Assembly (NCBI GenBank): GCA_009733575.1
Contig: ML769386.1
Location: forward strand, 343,854-407,853
DNA: 64,000 bases
Source: Gymnopus androsaceus JB14
Taxonomy: Eukaryota > Basidiomycota > Agaricomycetes > Agaricales > Omphalotaceae
Direction: 5' to 3'
Below, one piece after another: positions 1 through 10,900 of this stretch (the stretch's first letter is position 1; every line of letters starts with the position of its first letter). A program made the translations under genes and the position numbers. The notes beneath the pieces were generated by a model that saw only the letters and a program-made list of their open reading frames with translations, was not told the DNA's origin and searched no databases.

Positions 1-144
1 TTTGCCATGAAAAGCTTGAATAACGAGTTCCGATTTGAATTCGAGGTGATCTTCTAGCCGGCTTTCGAATTTGAGGTTATCTTCTTCTTGGAGTGGTGAG
101 AAGGGGATTGATGAGACGGCGTTGGTAGGTGTATGTACTGTCAT
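1..144 (-). CDS. Partial hypothetical protein, N-terminal end only
   Basis: The minus strand is open from an ATG at 144 to the window edge, giving about 48 residues that begin MTVHTPTNAVSSIPFSPLQ and continue with a charged stretch rich in Glu, Leu and Lys. No domain can be recognised in so short a piece. The rest of the gene would lie to the left of the window. Upstream on the same strand (about 180-265) another protein-like stretch precedes a stop codon, so the start could be wrong or an upstream gene may end there. Function unknown. Confidence 0.35.
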   Translation of the reverse strand, partial: MTVHTPTNAVSSIPFSPLQEEDNLKFESRLEDHLEFKSELVIQAFHGK

Positions 145-835
145 GCTAACGAGTAATAATAGTACTAATGGGACTCGGAGTTAAGAAGGGGATGCCAACG
201 ATGTGGCCGTGAGTTTGAGCACCCAGTATTGTCGGTGTTGTTCGTCGATCCAGGGTTGAGTTGTGGTCTAAAAAGAGAAATGCTATTAGTTTGGGGAAGA
301 AGACGAAGATGTAAATGTATTTACTGTATCAAGTCTTTCATTGAACCGTGCCTTCCTGAGCACTAGTCATCCATGATGGGTGAGGGAATGCGGAGCAGAG
401 CCAGAAGCTTGCTCCTCCTCATTGTTGAAGGCCATTTGATGGTAAAGCAAGAGAAGTTTGGTGTAATGTTGTGCTTGAAGTGGACAAACCCAATCGCTTC
501 ATACAGAACGAAAATCCGACGACGACGCTTTTCGAGCTTTTCGGTCGATTCGAGCGCAGTGGAATGTCCGCGATATTTCGACTTGCTGTCTGATAGGTAT
601 CGGTGCTAGGTTCCTCAATCGTTTATCAGGTGAGATGAAAGAATTAGACTGATGTTTCCATGCATAAGGCTTCGGAAAAGTAGACAAACATTGACGACGG
701 AGTTTCCTAGTCTGAAAAAAAAAAAAAAAAAAAAAGAACATGATTACGGATGGAGAAGAGCTAAGCGCCGAAAAGCATGAGCTGGCGCTTGAATTAAGCG
801 TTGAACGTTGAACGCTTATTCTGTTGCAAACGTCC
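145..835. other. Intergenic region with a 21-base A run
   Basis: I see no gene I can support here; the open frames are short and overlap in unrelated frames. The only notable element is an uninterrupted run of 21 A at 715-735. The last 100 bases are the 5' flank of F-box copy A and contain the GCGCTT/AAGCG elements seen upstream of other family members. Confidence 0.5.
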
Positions 836-871
836 ATGGCTCACTTCAGTGGCAAGTTCAATGCTATCTAA
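836..871 (+). promoter_or_regulatory. Conserved upstream ORF of F-box copy A
   Basis: A 36-base reading frame encodes MAHFSGKFNAI and stops with TAA 15 bases before the main ATG at 887. Nearly the same peptide occurs at the same place in copies B (3051), D (20684, minus) and G (48361, minus). Conservation at the peptide level and constant spacing argue for translational control of the main frame. That role is inferred, not shown. Confidence 0.6.
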
Positions 872-886
872 ATCTTCCATCCACTC

Positions 887-2680
887 ATGCTGAATGCATA
901 TGAATTAGAATCTATTTCTCAGTGCGTTTGGCCTAAAGAGCGCGTCTCGACACGTTTGTGCGCAAAGTGTGGCGATTCTTTTCAAATGGACTTGCATGAG
1001 CTCAAGCTCGATGAAACGATACGTCGCGTGCGCTCCGGATACTCTCCTGATGTGTCGGAACGCGCAGTATACTCCAAGCTATTGGAAGATGCACAGGAAG
1101 AGATGGATCGCTGTCAGACGGAGCTTCGTCGATTGCAGGAGTTATCTCAAGCAATAGAGGCGCAACAAGAGCTCCTTGGGACGTATATGGCAGGCATCCG
1201 TTGTATTATGTCTCCCATCTACAAGCTTCCCCAGGAAATGCTTGGTGAAATCTTCCAGTACGTCTGTTGTGGTGATATAAGCGCCAACCGTATATGTTAC
1301 TACAGGAGAGACCAACTACCAACTCTCACCCTTAGTCGCGTCTGCATCAGATGGTACAGGCTGGTCACTGCAATGCCCGTGCTGTGGTCCTCTTTTGCAA
1401 TCGATTCATTGGACAAACCCGTCTCTTCCTCTCTTCTCAACATGTTTCTCGCGCGCTCACGTTCGCATCCCATTGACTTTACATTCGACGGTTACTATTC
1501 ATATGCAATACCCGCTCAACATCTCGCCTCTTTAACTACCGTCGATAACACCAGTCGCTGGCGTCATGTCGCTATATCTGTCGAGGAATGCTCAGTAGTC
1601 GAGGCGATTTTGCAGCCATTAATTGACGGCAGTCGAAACCTTCCTGGATTAGTGTCTCTCCATCTTGACGCTCCGCTCCTAACTACGTTATCATTTCCTG
1701 TGGATTGCCCAAGTCTTCGATCTCTGACATTGGATCGAGTACCTTTAGATCTGGAATACCCTCGATTGACTGTCACATATCTCGACTTGAGGGGTCTGTC
1801 TCCCGAAGAGACCTTCCGGCTTATTCGTTGCTGTCCAAACATTCAGATGCTCGCATTGCGGCAACCTGTGGAGAGGGAAGAGGAAGTAACAGAAGCAATA
1901 AACATTAGCTGCAATACGGCAATGTTCACAGTGGCATTTGGAGCTTCTGATCACAATGCTCTGCACAAAATTTTCGACAGTGTGACCTTTCCAAAGCTTA
2001 TTCATCTTGAATTATTTCAACCGAATTGGCGGGTCATCGAGCCCCAAAACTTTTTTAGTGCATCGTTATGCTCGATGCTCGAGCGCTGCCAGTTAACCCA
2101 TCTTACTATACACTCTGTTCCATTCATTTCCGCCGAACTGCTTCGCCTTTTCCTCTGTGTGCCCTCCATCACAATTCTGAAAGTGAAAGGGCTCATCTTC
2201 ACGTCAACTCTATCTGGTTTTAAAGTCCTTGGTCACCCCTGACCAGCGGACGGAAGGTCTCGAGGTCAAAGAGGTCGAAAATCACTATGGTGATGTGGAT
2301 GAGGAGAGGACAGAGATGAGAGTAGAGATGAACATAACAGTGACGGAAGTAGCTCAACGGACGAAGATTCTGATGGTCTAGATTCTGGAGAGGATGAGGA
2401 TGAAGAGGATGACATTACAGTTCCCGAAGGGCAGTGCTTGCTTCCACAACTGAAGGATCTTACCATAGAGATTCAATCGTGCCACTACTTGGGATCGCTG
2501 CTCAAGCTCGTTCGTTCGAGGTGGAGGCAGACTGATCATAACTTCAGGGATTCTAGTGCCGAAGCCTGCGTTTCTTTGCAAAAGCTACGTATCCATGCAG
2601 CCAGACATGACTTTGAAACACTGCAGAGAAGTTTGGAGCCATTCAAGGACGATGGAATGGACGTCGAGGTAATCATATAA
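887..2680 (+). pseudogene. F-box/LRR-like protein, copy A, frame-broken
   Basis: F-box proteins recruit substrates to SCF ubiquitin ligases. The frame opens with MLNAYELESISQCVWPKER, then a CxxC finger (LCAKCGDSFQ), a heptad-rich stretch with MDRCQTELRRLQEL, and the F-box core around SPIYKLPQEMLGEIFQYVC and TLSRVCIRWY. An LRR-like region follows (PRLTVTYLDLRGL). The first frame stops at 2242. Homology to intact copy G resumes in another frame with an acidic segment and the C-terminal block (LPQLKDLTIEI to DGMDVEVII, ending 2680), and a second frame change lies inside the acidic segment. So the copy is broken as read, although the N-terminal 451 residues could still be made. Confidence 0.75.
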
Positions 2681-3050
2681 CCGATGTGTAATGTAAAGCC
2701 TTCCCTCTACTGTATAAATCGATTTTCTTGGGTGATTTCACTACTAGATCCATATGATCCATAAGTATGGTCACCATAAAGGCAGAAGTAGAGATTCTTT
2801 TATCTTGAGAGTAGCTCTGCGAAACTAGTATACTTATGCATACGATTGTATCACTTGGTATCTGATTGGTTTCTTGCAACAGCTTGGTTTGAGCTTGAAA
2901 ACAAGTTTTACATCAACGTATAAGAGCCAATCCTGTGAAATAACCTGAATTGACTGACCTGAATAGTGAGTGAGTCTGTGGAGAAGAGCTACTCAAGTAA
3001 GCGCCAAACACAATTGAATCAGGCGCTTACTTCTCTTTTCCGCAACAATC

Positions 3051-3086
3051 ATGGCTTACTTCGTTAGCAAGTTCAACGCTGTCTAA
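3051..3086 (+). promoter_or_regulatory. Conserved upstream ORF of F-box copy B
   Basis: Reads MAYFVSKFNAV then TAA, 15 bases before the position of the family start codon. The sequence upstream (GGCGCTTAC, then TTTTCCGCAAC just before the upstream ATG) is shared with the duplicated segment at 54106 and, more loosely, with copies A and G. Confidence 0.6.
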
Positions 3087-3101
3087 TTCTTCCATTCATT
3101 C

Positions 3102-4795
3102 GTGCTGACTGCGTATAAATCTCATACAGAATCTATTGCTCAGCATAATTGGCCCAAAGAACGCGGGTCAATGCATTTATGTGCCAAGTGTGGCGATTCT
3201 TTCCAATTGGACTTGCAGGAGCTCGACTACGATAAAATCTTACATCGAGTGCGCTCTGGATACTCTCCTGAGAGATTGGAGTGCTCAGTCTACTCCAAAC
3301 TATTGGATGGCGCGAAGGAAAAGATGGACCGCTGTCAGATGGAGCTTCGTCGATTACGGGTCCTATTGAAGGAGTTAGAAACGCAACAGGACTTTCTCGA
3401 AGCGTATATAGCTGGTGCACGCTCCATGGTGTCTCCCATCCACAGTTTTCCCGTAGAACTCATGGGTGAAATCTTCAAGTACGTCTGTTGTGGTGATATA
3501 GGCGCCAACTGTATATTCAGTTATGCAGATCGACGACTACCGACTCTCACCCTTAGTCGCGTCTGCATTAGATGGTATAATCTGGTGACTTCAATGCCCG
3601 TGCTATGGTCCTCCTTTGGATCTCATGCACTCACCGATGCATCCACATCATCTCTATTCAACGTGTTCCTCCAGCGCTCACAATCGCATCCCATTGACTT
3701 CAAACTTTTCGACGGTTACTATTCTTCTGGAATGCCCCGTCACGTTCTTGCCTCTTTAACTGCCATCGAAACCACCAATCGCTGGCGTCATGTTCAAATT
3801 ACTGGTCCGAGGTTTGCAGTCAAAGAGATTTTGCAGGCATTAATCGACAGCGGACGAAGCCTTCCTGAACTAGTGTCTCTCAATCTTGATGTCAACGTCA
3901 GGTTATCATTTCCTGTGGATTGCCCAAATCTTCGATTTCTCACATTGCATGACGTATCACTAGATCTGGAATATCCTCGATTGACGGTCACATATCTCGA
4001 CTTGATGGGCTTGTCTCCCAAAGAGACCTCTCAGCTTATTCGTTGCTGTCCAAACATTCAGGTGCTCGTGTTGCGGGAACTCTTAGAGCGGAAGGAGGAA
4101 GAAGCAATAGCACCAATCAGCTGCAATACAGCGAAGTTCACTGTGGCATTTGGAGATTCTTACGACGGTGTTTTACCCATCTTCGACAGTCTAACCTTTC
4201 CAGAACTTAATCATCTTGAATTATTGGGACCGAGGCAGCAGACCATCGAGCCCAAAACTTTTCTTATCACATCGTTGTGCTCTATGCTCGAGCGCAGCCA
4301 AAGCCAGTTGACCCATCTTACTATCCCCTCCGTCCCATCCATTGCCGCCGACCTGCTTCGCATTTTCCTCTGTGTGCCCTCCGTCACAACTCTGGAAGTG
4401 GGGTCATCCTTCATATCAGGTTTTAAAAAGCTTGGTTGCCCCTGACCAGCGGAGGGAAGATCTCGAGGTCAAAGAGGTCGAAGATCACTCTAGCGACGAG
4501 GAGGAGGGCGGGAGGGCAAAGATTCCTCATCTGGAGAGGATGTCGGAACAATGTTTGCTCCCCCAACTGAAAGATCTCAGCATGGTGATTCGATCGTGCC
4601 ACCAGTTGGAATCGTTGCTCGAGCTCGTTCGCTCGAGATGGAGGCGGACTGATCGTAACTCCAGGGTTCCAGCGCCGAAGCTTGTGCTTCTTTGCAGAAG
4701 GTACGCATCCAGGTAACCAGAGATGACTTTGAAACTTCGCAGAGAAGTTTGGAGCCGTTTAGGAATAATGAATGGACGTGGAGGTAATTCAGTTC
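3102..4795 (+). pseudogene. F-box/LRR-like protein, copy B, start lost and frame-broken
   Basis: Tandem neighbour of copy A with the same order: CxxC finger (LCAKCGDSFQLDLQEL), coiled stretch, F-box (SPIHSFPVELMGEIFKYVC), LRR-like region. The codon aligned with the family start ATG is GTG at 3102, so the first in-frame ATG is about 24 codons later, beside the CxxC finger. Near 4400 the sequence TCATCCTTCAT carries one extra C relative to intact copy G, so the frame stops at 4445 while homology runs on in another frame (DQRREDLEVKEVED, LPQLKDLSMVI) to about 4795, with further disruption at the end. Probably a decaying copy. Confidence 0.75.
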
Positions 4796-5218
4796 ACCGA
4801 TCTAGGCTCGATAGACATGAGTAACCAGCGTGTAATTCAAAGTCTTCCGGCCTCTACTCTATGATTTATCAATTGCTTAGACTTGGGAGAATCCGCCTGT
4901 ATATCGCTGACTTTAGTTACGACAACCAAATGTTCACCGTGATAGAAACTCTATGGAAACCCGAAGAAGTCATATCGACCCGCGCAGAAAAAAAAATCTG
5001 ATCTTTTTTGACGCTACCGATCCAAGCTCTTAGCTGACCCCATTCAATGGCTTTAGGAATCATTAGTAGCGAAAAAACAACTCGTAAGAGCCTGAAAATG
5101 ACCAGGGCATTGGCCTATTTGTTGGCAGTGCGTAAGGTTGATTGTCGCGCGCGCAGTACTGCACATCTTCCTACAACACTACCAGTGTATTTTCGCGTAC
5201 ATATATTGTATAGAGTAC
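4796..5218. other. Intergenic, between convergent copy B and eIF3f
   Basis: No supportable gene. It holds the 3' flanks of two convergent genes and an A-rich stretch near 4987. No repeat or RNA gene was recognised. Confidence 0.5.
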
Positions 5219-6244
5219 CTACGAAGCCCCAACCAACGCCAACCTCGACGACACCTCTGCCTGGGCCCTCACCAAATTGGCTAGATATGAGATCATCAGG
5301 GTGTCTTGCAGGCGGGTGTTGAATCCGCCCTTTTCTAGCTCTAAATCATCTGTACTAGCACCGAGAGTATCCATGAGGAATCTGCCTATAGCTGGATCGC
5401 CTTTGGTTTCTCCTGAAAGAACGGAGCGGACGTATACCAGGACGCGGTCGATCATGGAAACGACGTTTTGGAGGGTGGATTGGAGGATGTCGATGTCGGT
5501 GAGAGGGGAAGGAGGTAGGGCTGGGGTTTTGGGATAGGGCGGTTGTGGTTAGGAGATCGACTAGGGGATGATTAGATAGACAGATATAGTTTTTGGATGG
5601 TAGACTCACCACCACTTCGTTCAGAGTCACGGAATCGCAGTTCTACAGGAACTGGTACGAATACGCAGTTTTCGGGTTTGGGAAAGACGCCGACTGGGGA
5701 GCTACAATAGGCTCTAACGCCAGGCTGCTGTCCCTCCTCAACGCCGGTATCCAAAGACACATGAACAGCCTGATGCGGCGCTGTTTCTTGTGAATAAAAG
5801 TTTTGTATCAATGCAGAGTACGTGTTTAGGTCGGGGTTGCCAGTTGAATACCACCCAACGATAACCTCCTTTGGATTAACTTTGTGATGCAGCTCGTACA
5901 TGGACCGGTGATACTCCATATCCACAGCGACCTGTTCGCTGGTTTCGCTGTGGAGGACAGCGAATGCGGTGTGGACGTGTACTTGGGTATCGGAGATGCG
6001 TGTGCCGAGGAGGGTCCCGATTACGCGGTGCTGGTCTTCTTTTCGGCGGATGTAGTGGTCGAGGATGGAGAAGAGCGCGGAGGGGTGCAGAGTTATGCTT
6101 GTGGGGGTTTTACTGCAGCAATAGATATAAGCTAGTTAATTAATGAGCGATCGGGGATCGGACGTACGGTCCATTTTGGGCACTGGCGCTGGCAGAGACG
6201 TTGGGGTGGATGTGGATTGCGGAGGATGCTGGTCCTAGAGGCAT
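5219..6244 (-). CDS. Translation initiation factor eIF3 subunit f
   Basis: eIF3f is an MPN-fold subunit of the eIF3 complex, which binds the 40S ribosome during initiation. I place three exons at 6244-6168, 6112-5610 and 5520-5219, with introns GTACGT..GCAG and GTGAGT..CCAG. They join in frame to 293 residues, in the size range of the family. The MPN region includes LHPSALFSILDHYIRRKE, VDMEYHRSMYELHHKVNP and KEVIVGWYSTG. The C-terminal helix region is VVSMIDRVLVYVRSVLSGE to RLQDTLMISYLANLVRAQ. The metal-binding JAMM residues of active MPN+ proteases are not evident, as is usual for eIF3f. It is transcribed away from TOM7 with only 79 bases between start codons. A duplicate fragment lies at 21060-21480. 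Confidence 0.93.
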
Positions 6245-6323
6245 TTTTTGTAGGGTTGATGGTGGAAATTGAAAGCGAAAATTCAACGGCCGGCATCTCG
6301 CGTTTTTTACTCGTTCACTCACC
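6245..6323. promoter_or_regulatory. Shared bidirectional promoter of eIF3f and TOM7
   Basis: Only 79 bases separate the eIF3f start codon (6244, minus) from the TOM7 start codon (6324, plus). Both transcripts must therefore be driven from this gap or from within each other's first exons. Co-expression of a translation factor and a mitochondrial import subunit is inferred from the geometry alone. Confidence 0.6.
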
Positions 6324-6647
6324 ATGCCTTCAGAAGATACAAAAGTTAGTCCCAATCTAGTCGCTGTTTTCCCTCCTCTAATTAACCTAACCTTTGAATA
6401 GGAACGAATTGCAAAAGTGATAGACGTCGGAAGGGTACGTGTCCCAATTCGCAGCCCGCAACTCCCAACCAACTTGCAAATTTTTGCTCTTAGACAGTCC
6501 TCCACTACGCCTGGATTCCAATGATCATATATGTTGGCTTTACGAGGAGTAACCCTCAGCCTTCTTTAATAAAGTGCGTTACCTCTGTTCCTTCTTTTAT
6601 TCTATTTATTGACTTTTTTCGACAGACTCATTAGTCCGTTAGCATAG
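6324..6647 (+). CDS. TOM7: Mitochondrial import receptor subunit Tom7
   Basis: Tom7 is a small tail-anchored subunit that modulates assembly of the outer-membrane TOM complex. The gene is split into four tiny exons: 6324-6344, 6402-6434, 6494-6573 and 6626-6647. All junctions have GT..AG ends and the joined frame is 51 residues, typical for the family. The soluble part reads SEDTK then ERIAKVIDVGR. The conserved membrane segment and tail read HYAWIPMIIYVGFTRSNPQP and end LISPLA. No single-frame ORF search would find it, because the first, second and fourth exons are 21, 33 and 22 bases. Divergent from eIF3f. Confidence 0.92.
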
Positions 6648-6727
6648 CATAGCAGACATACCATCCACCTTCCTCTTCTTTGTATATTTTCATCCTATAA
6701 AATGCATTAGTTAACTTGGAATACACT

Positions 6728-7663
6728 TCACTTCCCCCGGCCTCGAGGAGCAAGGAAACGACCGCGAATGGACTCTTGTGGGACGCTCAGAGCTGGTCCA
6801 AGTTGGTCTGAACTTTCAAGATGTTGGGGAATTGAAGACATGTATGGTATGATCATCTCGTTTTCTTGCCTAGACGTTTCGTGCTGAACGGGTTGTGTTT
6901 CTAGTTTTTTTTGACTCACTGCACTATCGCCTCGTAAATCCCAAGGGAACAAGTTGCTGGTCAAAGTATAAGCATCATACGCGCGCTCAGTGTACAGTGT
7001 AGCTACCATGCATCTTTTTTTTCTAGTCTAGTTCGCACCCTCGCTCGCCTTTTCGACGTTCGGCTGAACTGGTAAGTCCCTTCTCTATCATGCCTCGTTC
7101 TCGTTCTTTCTCCCTTCATTAATGATTAAACGAGTCGTGGTGGTACCTCGAGGTACCCCGATTGACCCTTCCTTTCCTTTGCGAATGGATTATGGGACAA
7201 AGTGTGGATCTGACTAGGCCAGATATGATCTTTTCTTTCTTTGTTCTTTGGAATGAACTTGCAAGTTTCGTTTCGAATTCGTTATTCTGCAGACTGGTTG
7301 TACTGATTGTGTTGCTTTGCTTTGCAGTTGCAGTTGTCTAACTCGAAACTCAGCCTCTCTTTCTCGTTTCTGTTTGGATTCTGTATTCTCAAAGAAGCCT
7401 CCTACCAGACCTTGCTGCGACCAAGCCGGAGGGAACATTCGTTCGCTCTGAGAGAAGTCTGATGCGGCAACTGATGCGTTTTCAAGTGTTTCGACTGTCC
7501 AAGAAGCCTTGGAATGGTACTTCTTATCACGTTCGGGATCGATAAGCTGAAGCGAAGTACAGAACCGAGCCAATTGCAAACCATATTTTAGAGGGCAGGA
7601 GTACGACAATTCTGTTCTAAAGAGTGATGGGTAGGTAGCACATACTGGCGCGGAGCAAACCAA
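6728..7663 (-). CDS. Possible multi-exon hypothetical gene, minus strand
   Basis: Two protein-like stretches sit here on the minus strand. The upstream one contains LIDPERDKKYHSKASWTVE and a Lys/Glu/Arg-rich segment. The downstream one ends ESIRGRFLAPRGRGK. They are in different frames, about 200 bases apart, and I could not settle the splice junctions. The placement, convergent with TOM7 and divergent from the gene at 7964, would suit one compact gene. Equally it could be the leader and promoter of the 7964 gene. Product not recognised. Confidence 0.3.
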
Positions 7664-7963
7664 AAAAAAAAAGCTACACCTCTTTACTTTGTAAAATGTT
7701 ATTCGATTTGAAGATGTTCATGGTCCGTGGAGAACGAGAGTAGATCGAGGTTTGTGTGATTTGGCAGGCTTCTTTCTTGCCTAATTACAGTAATGATGGA
7801 TCATCGGTATCTGGATCGTCGACCGACTCGGACTAAATTGAAACGGTGCCAGACAAACCAGCTCAAGGTCACGACTTTTTGTTCGTTCTTTCGTTCAAAT
7901 TCTTCTTTCCAGTTCTTCCGCCTTCTTCCAGGGCCCACCTTGGACTTGGACTCTGACAACGAG

Positions 7964-10900
7964 ATGAGCCACTACGAATACACCCTCGTCGCGTCCGAGT
8001 CGATGGACCAGTCTTTGAGTGATAATGACTCGGAGGATATCGACGGTGTATGTCTTTTCTTCTTCTTTCGTTCTTTTTCGTTCGTTCTTTCGTTGTTCTG
8101 CCACTGGACTGGACCATATGCTGACTTTGGGGGAAAAACCTTTTCTTTCTTGTTTTACAGACTGACGACAAGTTCGTGTACTTTACCGACGCAAATGCAA
8201 ACGTAGACGCTCCAAATCCTCCGTTAATTCTGAAGGACCTTCCGCCTTTGCCTTCTGATGTAAGTACCTAGCTCGAAAGCATTGACAATCTTTCCCGGTC
8301 CGATACGATATGATACTCATCGCCGCGTCCTGCATTCTTCGTTCCCTAGACGCACCACGATACCGAAAACCAAGACGCAGACGAGACCGAAAAAATCAAC
8401 TTGACCGAAGCCAAATCCGAACAAAAAACGGTATGTATCATCTGTACTGTTATTGTTGTTTTAGCTCTACTAACGATGTTTTTCCCTCTCTCGCTCGCGC
8501 TCGATAGATCCTTCCCGGCACTCTTCCCTCGCTTAATATGACTATTAAAACATACGCTGATGCTACTAATGTACGTTTCATTACACACGCTCTCTCTCCT
8601 GCTCGTCGATCTAATCTAATGCTAACGCTCCTTCAGATCGCTACAATGTATCCAGAACTCGCGCCTACCGTATTGACCATGCCTCTCGCCAGTATAACTC
8701 TGCTTCCTAAACCAGCACCACCGGCACCAGCATTCCAGCCTTATATGCCTGCACACACCAACGAACGACCCAACTGGGCTCTCGCTCCGGATCCTGAGCC
8801 TGAGCTTGAGCCGCCAGTGGCTAAACGCGCCGTACGCCGTACACCCAAAATCAGCACTAGACCCTTCGGTGGTGCTGGTGCCGGTGAACCCTCGTCAGCG
8901 TCGTCAGCGTCGTCGACATCCTGGGCTCCGGCTCCACCCAGTGTGCCACTGACCATTGAAGCCCCCCCGCCGCCTCCGATGGTGGATTCCGACCGTACCA
9001 AAACCCAAGGTAGTAGTGGTAGCGGGTACGACGCCAAATATAATTACGGGCTCAACTATTATAATAATCGCGAATTCGCACCGACGCCTCCGTATATGGG
9101 TTCTCTTCCTGGTTCTAAACAGAATTCCAATTCCAGCTCAAACTCCAACTCCCGAGGGTACAGAGATGATCCTCCACATCATCAGTCTGTGTTTGGTTTC
9201 GATTCTCCTTCTAGGCCTACTTTCGACCAGTTTGACTACGTCCCACCTTCCGCTGATGCTTGGGACGTGCCTAGTGCGGGTGCGGATACGAAAACCGGAA
9301 CCTCAGCGCCAGCTTCGGCTTCTGCACCTACTACTGTCGACCAGTTTGACTACGTCCCGCCTCCCGCTTCTGCTTGGGACATAGCTTCGACTTCCGTTGA
9401 TGCCCGGACGGCGTCTGCTGCTGGCGTTGATTCATGGCAGTCCGATAGTACGCGACGCAACCAGAGTCGTCAGGCTGACACTTGGGGAGAGGATGCAGAT
9501 CACAACAACACCAACAACCAATAAGCAATAGCAATGGGAATTCCGATCGTCATGTCAATGGCGGCTCTCGCACTGGAGTGATTTCGAACGTGTAATTCAA
9601 AATCGTCACGGTCGTGGGGAAGATATCAATGATGCTTGGACTGGGTCGCTTCCTGCTTCTGCGTACGGTGCTGGAGGAGGAGTAGGCACAGAGACAGAGA
9701 CAGAGACAGAGACAGAGACAGAGACAGAGGCAGAGACAGAGATAGAGGCGGTCGCGATAGGCAGAACTACGATCAAGCAGACAGTCAACCGGCAGATGAT
9801 GGTTGGAATGGATCGCTTCCTGCTTCTGCGTACGGAGCTGGAGGCAGAAACAGAGGTCGTGATACGCGAAACCACAAGCAAGCAGACAGTCGTCAGCCCG
9901 AAGACGATGGCTGGAGCGGATCTCTTCCTGCTTCTGCGTACGGAGCTGGGGGTAGAAACAGAGGCCGTGATACGCGAAACTACAGGCAAGCAGACAGCCG
10001 TCAGCCCGAAGACGATGGCTGGAACGGATCTCTTCCTGCTTCTGCGTACGGAGCAGGGGCAAGAACAGAGGCAGAAGAGGCCGCGATAGACGTGATCAAG
10101 CAGACATTCGTCAACCCGAAGACGATGGCTGGAATGGTTATCTTCCTGCTTCTGCGCACAGTGCTGAAGGAGGAGCGCGCGACGGACGTGATCAAGCGGA
10201 TAGTTATCCTGCGGAAGACGACGGCTGGAATGGGTCCCTTCCGGCCTCTGCGTACGGAGCTCGAGGCAGGAACAGTGGAGGTCGCAATGGTAATAGGCAG
10301 AAGCCTAACTTTGGAGATGACGAGGGCATTACTCCCACCAACAACTACAACGACGACCAATGGACTGGATCTCTTCCTGCATCTGCGTATGGCGCGTCTT
10401 CCAAGAAGAGTAAAGGCAGAGAAGGGCGGAGATACAACAATAGCGACAGCAACGACTACTCTCATGGTCAACGTGACAACGGTAGAGACGCTGGAGGGCA
10501 TAATCCTCCTGATTTCAACAACGACTTCTCTCGTGGTCAACGTGAATATAGTAGAGATAGCAGCGGGTATAATCCTCTCGCCCAGCCTACTCAGGGATCG
10601 GGTGGCCGAGGATGGGGAGGAAATTACGACAACGCCGATCCTTATACGCCCCAAATCTTCGGGGATGGCTTCCTTCCATCTTGCGACCCTAACAAGTGGT
10701 TGGATACTCCAGCAGCTCCAGAAATTCACAACAGCAACCACGCCTTTAGGAATCGCGGAGATTATTACAAGCCTCACGATCCTGCAACGTGGTTGCCTCC
10801 CGACTCGAACACCCAAACAGTCTCTGGTCACTCTGACTCTGCCGCTGCTCAAGACACAGATAGTGCTTCGGGATTTATCCACCCAGTGAACCAGCCATCC

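Noticed and set aside
715..735. 21-base A run as the tail of a retroposed gene copy
   Set aside because: It lies upstream of F-box copy A, not at its 3' end. No target-site duplication or intron-less gene ends there. A simple mononucleotide run is the safer reading.
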